Positions 1 to 7,818 of a stretch of 64,000 nucleotides of DNA are shown piece by piece (the stretch's first letter is position 1; every line of letters begins with the position of its first letter). This DNA is from Kitasatospora fiedleri (GTDB lineage: Bacteria > Actinomycetota > Actinomycetes > Streptomycetales > Streptomycetaceae), in the NCBI RefSeq assembly GCF_948472415.1, contig NZ_OX419519.1:4774001-4838000 (forward strand). The letters run 5' to 3'. The notes below the pieces were generated by a model. That model had not been told where the DNA came from, searched no databases, and saw only the letters and a list, made by a program, of their open reading frames with translations. The position numbers and the translations under genes were made by a program.

Positions 1-1
1 C

Positions 2-715
2 CAGGACCCGTACACCTCGCTGAACCCGCGGATGACGGTCGGCGACATCATCGGCGAGCCGTACGAGATCCACCCCGAGGTGGCGCCCAAGGGCGACCGG
101 CGCAAGGCGGTGCAGGACCTGCTGGACGTGGTGGGCCTGAACCCGGAGTACATCAACCGGTACCCGCACCAGTTCTCCGGCGGCCAGCGCCAGCGCATCG
201 GCATCGCCCGCGGCCTGGCGCTCAAGCCGGAGATCATCATCTGCGACGAGCCGGTCTCCGCGCTGGACGTCTCGGTGCAGGCCCAGGTGATCAACCTGCT
301 GGAGCAGTTGCAGAGCGAGTTCAACCTGTCGTACATGTTCATCGCGCACGACCTCTCGATCGTCCGGCACATCTCGGACCGGGTCGGCGTGATGTACCTC
401 GGGCGGATGGTCGAGATCGGCACCGACCTGGAGATCTACGACCACGCCACCCACCCGTACACCCAGGCGCTGCTCTCCGCGGTGCCGGTGCCCGACCCGA
501 CCGCGCGGGAGCACCGGGACCGGATCGTGCTGACCGGCGACGTGCCCTCCCCGGCCGACCCGCCCTCCGGCTGCCGGTTCCGCACCCGGTGCTGGAAGGC
601 CCAGGAGAAGTGCGTCCGGGAGGACCCGGCGCTGACCGTGCGGGACTGGCTGGAGGGGCGGGCCCGGCACGACTCGGCCTGCCACTTCGCCGGCGAGCGG
701 GACAACCTGATCTGA
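2..715 (+). CDS. Peptide ABC transporter ATP-binding protein (OppF/DppF type), 5' end outside the window
   Basis: ATPase subunit of an oligopeptide/dipeptide importer; it would couple ATP hydrolysis on the cytoplasmic face to peptide uptake. The frame is open from base 2 (QDPYTSLNPR, the Q-loop region), so Walker A lies upstream of the window. Visible are the ABC signature FSGGQRQR, Walker B IIICDEP, the D-loop SALDV, the switch histidine in FIAHDLS, and the C-terminal oligopeptide/dipeptide transporter extension with a Cys-containing segment (GCRFRTRCWKAQEKC) that in some family members binds an Fe-S cluster. It is closely related to the minus-strand ATPase at 786-1856 and converges with it across a shared terminator. 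The gene could be the last of a bldK-like operon; that is inference from position only. Confidence 0.93.
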   Translation, partial: QDPYTSLNPRMTVGDIIGEPYEIHPEVAPKGDRRKAVQDLLDVVGLNPEYINRYPHQFSGGQRQRIGIARGLALKPEIIICDEPVSALDVSVQAQVINLLEQLQSEFNLSYMFIAHDLSIVRHISDRVGVMYLGRMVEIGTDLEIYDHATHPYTQALLSAVPVPDPTAREHRDRIVLTGDVPSPADPPSGCRFRTRCWKAQEKCVREDPALTVRDWLEGRARHDSACHFAGERDNLI

Positions 716-734
716 CCCCGGCCCGGAACGCGGC

Positions 735-765
735 AGGGCCCCACCGAACGGATCGGTGGGGCCCT
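735..765. terminator. Bidirectional intrinsic terminator between convergent ABC genes
   Basis: A perfect 13-bp inverted repeat (735-747 with 753-765) has a 5-nt loop. It sits 20 bp after the plus-strand stop and 21 bp after the minus-strand stop, so it can serve both operons. There is no T-tract, as is usual in actinomycetes. Confidence 0.8.
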
Positions 766-785
766 CGCGCGGGGCGGTCGGGGGC

Positions 786-1856
786 TCAGACCCCGGCGCG
801 CTGCTCCGGGACGGCGCTGGTGGTGCCCTCTTCGGGGAAGTGGCAGGCCGTCAGGTGCCCGGCGGCGTTGCCGGAGAGCTGGATCAGCGGCGGCTCCTCC
901 ACCGCGCACTTCTCCTGCGCCTTCCAGCAGCGGGTCCGGAACCGGCACCCGGAGGGCGGGTTGACCGGGGAGGGCACGTCGCCGACCAGGCGGATGCGCT
1001 CGCGGTCGTCGTCCGGGTCGGCCTCCGGGACGGCGGAGAGCAGGGCGTGGGTGTACGGGTGCCGGGGGGATTCGTACAGCGACGTGCGGTCGGCGATCTC
1101 GACGATCTTGCCGAGGTACATCACCGCGACGCGCTGCGAGAAGTGCCGCACCACCGACAGGTCGTGGGCGATGAACAGGAAGGCGATGCCCAGCTCGCGC
1201 TGGAGCTCCTGGAGCAGGTTGACCACCTGCGCCTGGATCGACACGTCCAGCGCCGAGACCGGCTCGTCCGCGACGATCAGCTTCGGGCTCAGCGACAGCG
1301 CGCGGGCCACGCCGATGCGCTGGCGCTGGCCGCCGGAGAACTCGTGCGGGAAGCGGTTGTAGTGCTCCGGGTTGAGGCCGACCGTCTCCAGCAGCTCCTG
1401 GACCCGGCGCTGGACGCCGCCCTTCGGGTTGATCCCGTTGATCTCCATCGGCGCGCCGATGATCGAGCCGACGGTGTGCCGCGGGTTCAGCGAGGAGTAC
1501 GGGTCCTGGAAGATCATCTGGATCTCGGACCGGATCGGCGCGAGCTCCTTGCGGCCGGCGTGCGTGATGTCCTGACCGGCGTAGCGGATCTCGCCGCCGG
1601 TCGGCTCCAGCAGCCGGGTCACCAGGCGGCCGGTGGTCGACTTGCCGCAGCCGGACTCGCCGACCAGGCCCACCGACTCGCTGGGGAACACCTCCAGGTC
1701 CAGGCCGTCCACCGCGTGCACCGCGCCGACCTGGCGCTTGAACAGGAAGCCGTCCATCACCGGGAAGTGCTTCTGCAGGCCCTTGAGCGACAGCAGCGGG
1801 TCACCGGGGGCGGGCACCGGGACGGCCGGCTTGTCGAGGGTCAGTTCGTTGCTCAT
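786..1856 (-). CDS. Peptide ABC transporter ATP-binding protein (DppF/OppF type)
   Basis: Second ATPase of the oligopeptide importer encoded by the operon 6952-786. The 356-aa protein has Walker A GESGCGKST (about residues 70-78), Q-loop IFQDPYSSLNPR, signature FSGGQRQR, Walker B LIVADEP, switch FIAHDLS and the C-terminal oligo_HPY extension with a Cys-bearing GCRFRTRCWKAQEKC segment. It begins 10 bp after the stop of the preceding ATPase gene, so translation is probably coupled. It is the last gene of the operon and ends at the shared hairpin at 735-765. It closely resembles the truncated ATPase at 2-715, so the two convergent transporters are probably paralogous. Confidence 0.95.
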   Translation of the reverse strand: MSNELTLDKPAVPVPAPGDPLLSLKGLQKHFPVMDGFLFKRQVGAVHAVDGLDLEVFPSESVGLVGESGCGKSTTGRLVTRLLEPTGGEIRYAGQDITHAGRKELAPIRSEIQMIFQDPYSSLNPRHTVGSIIGAPMEINGINPKGGVQRRVQELLETVGLNPEHYNRFPHEFSGGQRQRIGVARALSLSPKLIVADEPVSALDVSIQAQVVNLLQELQRELGIAFLFIAHDLSVVRHFSQRVAVMYLGKIVEIADRTSLYESPRHPYTHALLSAVPEADPDDDRERIRLVGDVPSPVNPPSGCRFRTRCWKAQEKCAVEEPPLIQLSGNAAGHLTACHFPEEGTTSAVPEQRAGV

Positions 1857-1866
1857 GAGGTCCCTC

Positions 1867-2934
1867 TCAGCCGAGCCGCGGCTTGATCTGGTCGATGAAG
1901 ATGTCCTGCCGCTGCGCCGGGTTCAGGTGGCAGGCGGCGGCGTGCCCGGTGGCGGGGGAGAGCGGCGGGCGCTCCGTGGTGCAGCCGCCGCCGATCACGT
2001 ACTCGCGGAAGTCGCAGCGCGGGTTGAACGGGCAGCCGGACGGCAGGTTGATCAGGCTCGGCGGGGTGCCGCGGACCGGCCGCAGCGGCACGTTCACGTC
2101 GCCGGTCAGGCTCGGCATCGAGGCCAGCAGGCCCCAGGTGTACGGGTGCTGAGGGGCCTTCAGCACCTCGCGGACGGTGCCGCGCTCCACGGCCCGGCCC
2201 GCGTACATCACCATGATGTCCTGGGCGGTCCGGGCGACCACGCCCAGGTCGTGGGTGATCAGGATGATCGCGGTGCCCATCTCCTGCTGGAGGTCCTTCA
2301 GCAGGTCCAGGATCTGGGCCTGCACGGTGACGTCCAGCGCGGTGGTCGGCTCGTCCGCGATGACCAGCTTGGGGTCGCAGACCAGCGACATCGCGATCAT
2401 CGCGCGCTGGCGCATGCCGCCGGAGAACTGGTGCGGGTAGTCGTCGACCCGCAGGGTGGGCTGCGGGATGCCGACCTTGGTCAGCATCTCGATCGCCCGG
2501 TCCCGGGACTCCTTCTTGGAGGCGCCGGTGTGCTTGCGGTAGGTCTCGCCGATCTGCTTGCCGATGCTGTGGAACGGCGACAGCGCGGTCAGCGGGTCCT
2601 GGAAGATCATCGCCATCTTCCGGCCGCGGAGCTTCTCCAGCGTCCGGTTCGAGGCGCCGATCAGCTCCTGGCCGTCCAGCTTGATCGAGCCGGTGATCTC
2701 GGTCCGGTCCGGGTTGTGCAGCCCCAGCACGGCCAGGTTGGTCACCGACTTGCCGGAGCCGGACTCGCCGACGATGCCGAGCGTGGAGCCCGGGGCGACG
2801 TCGAAGGAGAGGTTGTCCACGGCCCGGACCACGCCGTCCTCGGTGCTGAAGCGGACCGAGAGGTCGCGGACGGAGAGGAACGGCGTGCCGCCGCTGCCGG
2901 CGGACACCTCCTCGGGCTTGGCCTGGGTGGTCAT
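1867..2934 (-). CDS. Peptide ABC transporter ATP-binding protein (DppD/OppD type)
   Basis: First ATPase of the oligopeptide importer. The 355-aa protein carries Walker A GESGSGKS (about residues 55-62), the D-type Q-loop IFQDPLTALSPF, signature FSGGMRQR, Walker B LVIADEP and switch LITHDLG. The C-terminal extension has the CPFNPRC motif typical of the OppD/DppD branch. It follows the permease gene (stop at 2996) by about 60 bp and is followed closely by the DppF-type gene, forming the usual heterodimer pair. The ATG at 2934 is used. Confidence 0.95.
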   Translation of the reverse strand: MTTQAKPEEVSAGSGGTPFLSVRDLSVRFSTEDGVVRAVDNLSFDVAPGSTLGIVGESGSGKSVTNLAVLGLHNPDRTEITGSIKLDGQELIGASNRTLEKLRGRKMAMIFQDPLTALSPFHSIGKQIGETYRKHTGASKKESRDRAIEMLTKVGIPQPTLRVDDYPHQFSGGMRQRAMIAMSLVCDPKLVIADEPTTALDVTVQAQILDLLKDLQQEMGTAIILITHDLGVVARTAQDIMVMYAGRAVERGTVREVLKAPQHPYTWGLLASMPSLTGDVNVPLRPVRGTPPSLINLPSGCPFNPRCDFREYVIGGGCTTERPPLSPATGHAAACHLNPAQRQDIFIDQIKPRLG

Positions 2935-2995
2935 GGACTGGGCTCCTCGGTGCGGTACGTGAGGTCGGGACTGCCGGTCGGCCGGGGTGTGGCCG

Positions 2996-3973
2996 TCAGG
3001 CCAGGCGGATGCGCGGGTCGATCAGGGCGTAGGCGGCGTCGACGATGATGTTGAAGAAGACGATCAGGGTGGCGGCCACCACCGTGACGCCGACCAGCAG
3101 CGACAGGTCGGAGTCGCGGAACGAGTGGATCGCCAGCTCGCCCAGGCCGTGCAGGCTGAAGGTCGTCTCGGTGATGATGGCGCCGCCGAGCAGCACGCCC
3201 AGGTCGATGCCGAAGACGGTGACGATGGTGCCCATCGCGCCGCGCCAGGCGTAGCGCATGAAGACCGAGGTGCCGGACATGCCCTTGGCCCGCGCCGTCC
3301 GCACGTAGTCCTCGGACAGCTGCTCGACCATCGAGGAGCGGGTCATGCGGGTGTAGTTGGCGGTCCAGATCAGCGACAGCACGATCCACGGCACCAGCAG
3401 GCCGCCGGCCCAGCCGATCGGGTCCTTGGTGAACGGCACGTAGGTCGGCAGGTCCAGCAGGTTGGTGCTGTAGCACAGCGCCCAGAGCGCGAGCGGACCG
3501 GCCACGTAGATCTGCATCGAGGAGGCCAGCAGCGAGAAGGAGCTGGCGACCTTGTCGGCGGCCTTGCCCTGCTTGTGGGCGGCCAGCATGCCGGTGCCGA
3601 CGCCGACCAGCAGGAAGATGATCGCGGAGCCGACGGTCAGCGACAGGGTGGTCGGGAAGCGGTCCGCGAGGATGCCGCCGACCAGCTCCTTCTTGTCGAA
3701 GGAGTAACCGAAGCACGGGGCGCCGCAGTGGGTGCCGTTGAAGGTGCCGCCGGTGAAGATGGTGCTCAGCCAGTTCCAGTACTGGACCGGCCACGAGTGG
3801 TCGAAGCCCATGTCGTGCCTGATCAGGGCGAGGTTCTCGGGCGTGCAGGTCTTGCCGCAGTAGAGCCGCGCCGGGTCCGCCGGGATCGCGAAGAACAGCG
3901 CATACGTGATCATCGAGACGATCAGCAGGATGACGAGAGCGCCGAGGGTTCGGCGGACGAGGAATCGGAGCAT
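2996..3973 (-). CDS. Peptide ABC transporter permease (DppB/OppB type)
   Basis: Inner-membrane channel subunit of the importer, 325 aa with about six hydrophobic segments. The first is at residues 10-30, followed by the long extracytoplasmic loop characteristic of DppB/OppB. A binding-protein-dependent-transport (EAA-type) loop is seen around VRTARAKGMS, which contacts the ATPases. The ATG at 3973 is preceded by AGGAGAG at good spacing. A strong hairpin (3996-4028) lies just upstream of this ribosome binding site, between the binding-protein gene and this gene, and probably lowers expression of the membrane and ATPase genes relative to the binding protein. Confidence 0.95.
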   Translation of the reverse strand: MLRFLVRRTLGALVILLIVSMITYALFFAIPADPARLYCGKTCTPENLALIRHDMGFDHSWPVQYWNWLSTIFTGGTFNGTHCGAPCFGYSFDKKELVGGILADRFPTTLSLTVGSAIIFLLVGVGTGMLAAHKQGKAADKVASSFSLLASSMQIYVAGPLALWALCYSTNLLDLPTYVPFTKDPIGWAGGLLVPWIVLSLIWTANYTRMTRSSMVEQLSEDYVRTARAKGMSGTSVFMRYAWRGAMGTIVTVFGIDLGVLLGGAIITETTFSLHGLGELAIHSFRDSDLSLLVGVTVVAATLIVFFNIIVDAAYALIDPRIRLA

Positions 3974-3995
3974 CGGACGGGCTCTCCTGATCGGG

Positions 3996-4028
3996 GCGGG
4001 ACACCGGCAGATCGTGCCGGTGTCCCGC
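3996..4028 (-). terminator. Intra-operon hairpin after the binding-protein gene
   Basis: A perfect 14-bp stem (3996-4009 with 4015-4028) has a 5-nt loop. It lies 26 bp after the binding-protein stop and just before the DppB ribosome binding site. Such hairpins usually act as partial terminators or 3'-end stabilisers that raise binding-protein mRNA over downstream genes; that role is inferred. Confidence 0.65.
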
Positions 4029-4054
4029 CGTGAGCTACTGCTCGGTGACGACTA

Positions 4055-5827
4055 CTACTTGACGTAGATGTTGAGCGGGGACTGCAGGCCGGCCAGGGTG
4101 TCGAAGGTGACGCCGCCCAGGCCCGAGCCGTAGAGGCTCAGCGAGCGCTGGTAGACGTCCGGGATCGACAGCGCCTTGTCCTGGAGCTTCTTGTCGAGCG
4201 CGGCCCAGGCCTTGCCCTGCTCCACCGGGTCGGCGATCTTCGCCGCGGCGTCGATCGCGGAGTTGATCTCCGGGTCGTTCACGTGGGCGTAGTTCGCGGC
4301 ACCGTCGGCGATGGCGCGGCCGTCCCAGACCGGCTGCAGCGAGGTGTAACCGGTCGGCCAGTCGGCGCCCCAGCCGCCCCAGTACAGGTCGTACTCGTTG
4401 TTGACCAGGCCGATGGCGTCGTAGTAGGTCTTCGCGTCCAGCGGCTTCGGAACGAACTTGAAGCCGGCCTTCTCCAGCGCGTCGCGGATCGCCTCGGTGA
4501 TCTTCTGCTGGAGCGGGGTGTTGTTGTACGCGTAGACGATGGTGGTGCCCACCGCGTTCGCCTCGGTCAGCAGCTGCTTGGCGGCGTCCGGGTCGCCCTG
4601 CGGCTTCTTGAGGATGCCGTACGGGTCGTAGGACTCGTAGCCCAGGACGGTCGGGCTCATGTACGAGGTGGCGTAGTCACCGTAGGAGGTGCCGCCGGAC
4701 AGCTGGCGGGTCTGCTGGTGCGGGAACGCCTTGATCAGCGCCTCGCGGACCTTCTGGTCCTTGATGCGGGTGTTGTTGATGTAGTAGTAGTCGACGTACG
4801 GGGTCAGGCCCTCGAGGGTGCGGGGCTTGAGCTTCTCGTCCGCCTTGACCTGGTCGATGTACGACGGGTACACGGTGTTGTGGAACGAGAAGGTGGTCTT
4901 GTCGTCGCCGTTGTCCGCCATGAAGCGCTCGGTGGACTGCTGCGCCTGGACACCGAAGGTCATGTGCCACTTGTCCGGGTAGGCGTTCCGGATCGGGTCG
5001 GTGGCCGGGTCCCAGTTGGGGTTGCGCTCCAGGTCGAGCGAGCGGTCGGTGACGTGCTCGGTGATCTGGTACGGGCCGGAGGAGAACGGCTTCTTGTCGT
5101 ACTCCTCCTTCGTGTCGTTGGCCTTCGGCACGATGCCGTAACCGGTCATCGCCAGCGTGAAGTTGGCGTCCGGGTGGACGTCCGCGAAGGTGATGACCAC
5201 GGTCTTGGCGTCCGGGGTCTGGACGGCGTCCAGCTCCTTGCCGCCGTAGGGGCCCTCGTACGCCTCGCGGTACTTGTCGCCCGAGATCCAGGTCTGGATG
5301 TAGGTCGGGCCGGCCTTGATGAACGAGGCGTAGGTGCGCTCGATCGAGTACTTGATGTCGGCCGAGGTGATCGGGCTGCCGTCCTGCCACTTCACGCCGT
5401 CCTTCAGCGTGAACTTCCAGGTCTTGCCGCCGTCGGTGGTGGAGCCGGTGTCGGTGGCGAGGTCGCCGACGAGCTTCTGCGAACCGTCCGGGAGGGTCTT
5501 GTAGCCCGTCAGCTGGCGGGTGAACAGCAGCGAGACCTCGGCGTTGTAGTTCATGTAGATCTGCGCCGGGTCGAGGTGCGAGAAGTCGTCGCGGTCGATC
5601 ATGTTGACCGTGCCGCCCTTCTTCGCGCCGTTCTCGGGGGCGGCCGGGCCCTTCGAGTCGTCGGCGGTGCCGACCGAGATCGAGGTGGCCTTGACCGGGG
5701 CCTTGGAGGCACCCGCCTTGCTGCCGTCGCTGTTGCTGTGGCCGCTGGAGCACGCCGTGGTGACGGTCAGGGCCCCGGCCACCAGAATGGCGGCGGCGAG
5801 CCGCGTCTTGCGAGAGCTCATCTTCAT
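4055..5827 (-). CDS. Extracellular peptide-binding lipoprotein (SBP family 5)
   Basis: Substrate-binding component of the peptide importer, anchored to the outer face of the membrane. The 590-aa protein starts with a basic stretch, a hydrophobic core and a lipobox-like VTTACSS, so Cys at about residue 26 is the probable lipidation site. A low-complexity Ser/Lys/Gly linker follows, then a family-5 solute-binding fold (DRDDFSHLDPAQ near the start; WKFTLKDGVKWQDGSP, typical of DppA/OppA). An ATG two codons further in (5821) has better spacing to the AGGA box and may be the true start. The gene lies between the two permease genes, which is not the commonest order. Confidence 0.94.
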   Translation of the reverse strand: MKMSSRKTRLAAAILVAGALTVTTACSSGHSNSDGSKAGASKAPVKATSISVGTADDSKGPAAPENGAKKGGTVNMIDRDDFSHLDPAQIYMNYNAEVSLLFTRQLTGYKTLPDGSQKLVGDLATDTGSTTDGGKTWKFTLKDGVKWQDGSPITSADIKYSIERTYASFIKAGPTYIQTWISGDKYREAYEGPYGGKELDAVQTPDAKTVVITFADVHPDANFTLAMTGYGIVPKANDTKEEYDKKPFSSGPYQITEHVTDRSLDLERNPNWDPATDPIRNAYPDKWHMTFGVQAQQSTERFMADNGDDKTTFSFHNTVYPSYIDQVKADEKLKPRTLEGLTPYVDYYYINNTRIKDQKVREALIKAFPHQQTRQLSGGTSYGDYATSYMSPTVLGYESYDPYGILKKPQGDPDAAKQLLTEANAVGTTIVYAYNNTPLQQKITEAIRDALEKAGFKFVPKPLDAKTYYDAIGLVNNEYDLYWGGWGADWPTGYTSLQPVWDGRAIADGAANYAHVNDPEINSAIDAAAKIADPVEQGKAWAALDKKLQDKALSIPDVYQRSLSLYGSGLGGVTFDTLAGLQSPLNIYVK

Positions 5828-5908
5828 CCTGCCTGGAATAGTTGTACGGAATCTTCGTGGGTGTGCCCGGGGCCTGGCTTTCCCGTCCCCCGGAGTCTTG
5901 AGGGTCTG

Positions 5909-6952
5909 TCAGCGGTTGGTCTTCGGGTCGAACGCGTCCCGGACGGAGTCGCCGAGCAGGTTGAAGGCCAGAACGAACACCACCATGGCGAGGCCCGGGA
6001 AGAGCAGGAAGGTGACGTCGGTCCGGAGGAAGCCCGAGGCGTCGGCGATCATGCGGCCCCAGTCCGGGACCGGCTCGGACACACCGACACCGAGGTACGA
6101 GAGGCCCGCCTCGGCGGTGACGAACGCCGGCAGGGCGAGGGTGGACTGCACCAGGATCGGGGTCCACAGGTTGGGCAGGATCTCCTTGAAGATGATCCGC
6201 ATCGGGGAGGCGCCGGTGACCTTGGCGGCCTCGATGAACTCGCGCTCGCGCAGGGACAGCGACACACCGCGCAGGATGCGGGCCAGGCCCATCCAGCCGA
6301 GCAGCGACAGCACGATGGTGACCGAGACGAACGGCAGCCACTCCGGCACGCCCTGGTCGGGCTTGACCAGCAGGCTGGTGACCACCGGCATGGTGGCGAT
6401 CAGGAAGATCTGCGACGGGAACGACATCAGCACGTCGATGATCCGGCCGATGAAGTAGTCGAACTTGCCGCCGAGGTAGCCGGCCGCGATGCCCAGCGCG
6501 ACACCGATCACGGTGGTCAGCAGCGAGGTGGCGACGGCGATGATCAGCGAGGTGCGGATGCCGTAGATCAGCAGGGTGAACACGTCGCGGCCGAGGCCCG
6601 GCTCCAGGCCGAACCAGAAGTCGCCGCTCATGCCGCCGTTGGGCCCGGTGGGCAGGCCGGAGTCGGTCAGCAGGCTGACGTCCTCCTGGCCGTAGTGGGT
6701 CTTCGGGTCCTTGCCGTACAGCATGGAGATGACCGGCGCGAGGATCGCCACCGCGACGAAGAACAGCACGACGCAGGCGCTCACCACCCCGGTGCGGTCA
6801 CGGAGGAAGCGGCGCCACATCAGCTTCCCGGGAGAGAGGCCGCGGAAGCCCGGATCTGCGGGCGCGTCGGCCGTGGCGTTGTCCGCGAGGTCCGACGTCG
6901 GCCCGGGACGGGAGGTGTCCCCGTCCGTCGTGGCCCCAGTAGGCGTCGTCAT
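5909..6952 (-). CDS. Peptide ABC transporter permease (DppC/OppC type)
   Basis: Second channel subunit of the peptide importer and first gene of the operon. The open frame extends further upstream, but the ATG at 6952 is preferred: it has GGGAG about 10 nt upstream and yields a 347-aa protein. Features are a Thr/Asp-rich cytoplasmic N-terminus, the OppC N-terminal segment (GKLMWRRFLRDRTGV) and a first membrane helix (VVSACVVLFFVAVAILAPVI region). A periplasmic loop follows, then about five more helices with the permease loop EFIEAAKVTGASPMRIIFKEILPN. The protein ends in DAFDPKTNR, typical of the family. Confidence 0.94.
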   Translation of the reverse strand: MTTPTGATTDGDTSRPGPTSDLADNATADAPADPGFRGLSPGKLMWRRFLRDRTGVVSACVVLFFVAVAILAPVISMLYGKDPKTHYGQEDVSLLTDSGLPTGPNGGMSGDFWFGLEPGLGRDVFTLLIYGIRTSLIIAVATSLLTTVIGVALGIAAGYLGGKFDYFIGRIIDVLMSFPSQIFLIATMPVVTSLLVKPDQGVPEWLPFVSVTIVLSLLGWMGLARILRGVSLSLREREFIEAAKVTGASPMRIIFKEILPNLWTPILVQSTLALPAFVTAEAGLSYLGVGVSEPVPDWGRMIADASGFLRTDVTFLLFPGLAMVVFVLAFNLLGDSVRDAFDPKTNR

Positions 6953-7763
6953 GGTGCTAAAGCTCCCGACCGTGGTCCGTGCAGAAGCAAGGAGTAAGAA
7001 CTTGGATGAATGGACTCTTGCAAGTCGTTTATCGAACGTCAAGAGTTCCTCAGTTGTCGACGGCCCATTTCCTCCTTCGTGCTGGAATGTCAACCACTTC
7101 GTAGTTCTCGAACTCTTGACACCGACTCGGCGAGACGGTCAAAACCGGACAAACGGCGTCAATGATCGTTCACATGTCCGTAACGATGCACGGCCGGCTC
7201 CGCTATCAGGACGTCGAGTTCGAGACCGTGTCCGGATGACGCGCGTAGAGCAAGTGTCCGGTTTGACGCCATTCACCGCAAATGGCGGGCGCAATTGAGT
7301 GTCCGATAATCGGACGCCGGTGTTTTCGGGCATGCCTCAGCGAATTCATGGGTAGGGGTCACCCAATTCGGGCGGCCCGCGGGGAACCGCCCGACTGGCA
7401 TTTTCTCGCCATTGGCGGGACTTCGCCGCGGCGTTACCGCCGGCAGTTGTCGCTCCGTCCGCCCGGCGTTCTCGTGGACCGCGGCACCGGGCTCGGCGGG
7501 ACCGGTCCGGCGGCCTCCCGGGCCCCGCCGCCGCCGACGGAGTCCGGGGTGGGACCGCGCGGACACGACGTGGGGCGCGGCGCCGCCGCCGTGGCGGTCA
7601 GGGCGCGCGGGAGGGAGCGGGGTCTCGGCACGCGGCACATCTTGCGTACCGGCGAACTGACTTGTCGACCTGCCGCGGATCAAGTATTGGTAACGCCGCG
7701 TGGCCGCGCGGTTGCGGCGCCCGGTTCGCCCTGTTCCGTGACGCCAGTGGCGAGGATTCGCCA
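6953..7763. other. Intergenic region upstream of the peptide-transporter operon
   Basis: About 810 bp without a credible gene, less GC-rich than the surroundings near 6960-7180. It must hold the promoter of the minus-strand transporter operon; a perfect TTGACA on the minus strand lies at 7093-7088, but no convincing -10 box follows at 16-18 nt. Its main structure is the cluster of TGTCCG motifs at 7139-7315, annotated separately. ORFs called here lack ribosome binding sites and family features. Confidence 0.5.
7139..7315. promoter_or_regulatory. Cluster of repeated TGTCCG half-sites and inverted repeats
   Basis: Within 180 bp the hexamer TGTCCG or its complement occurs about six times. The element TCAAAACCGGACA (7139-7151) is mirrored by TGTCCGGTTTGA (7255-7266), and GGCGTCAA (7155-7162) by TTGACGCC (7263-7270). 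GTCCGAT-A-ATCGGAC (7301-7315) is a perfect 7-bp palindrome with one central base. This looks like a multi-site operator upstream of the peptide-transporter operon; the regulator is unknown. Confidence 0.4.
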
Positions 7764-7800
7764 GTGGGGCCGGGGCGCCCGTCCGGCGCCCCGGCCCCAC
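7764..7800 (-). terminator. Intrinsic terminator of the VanW-type gene
   Basis: A perfect 16-bp GC-rich stem (7764-7779 with 7785-7800) with a 5-nt loop lies 19 bp after the stop of the minus-strand gene ending at 7819. Confidence 0.8.
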
Positions 7801-7818
7801 CGGTGGATTGACGGCCCG

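Noticed and set aside
4283..6997. 904-aa plus-strand ORF opposite the peptide-transporter genes
   Set aside because: Antisense shadow of two clear minus-strand genes; composition is Val/Arg/Gly-rich with no domain.
7088..7093. Perfect minus-strand TTGACA as a promoter of the transporter operon
   Set aside because: No acceptable -10 box at 16-18 nt; kept only as a mention.
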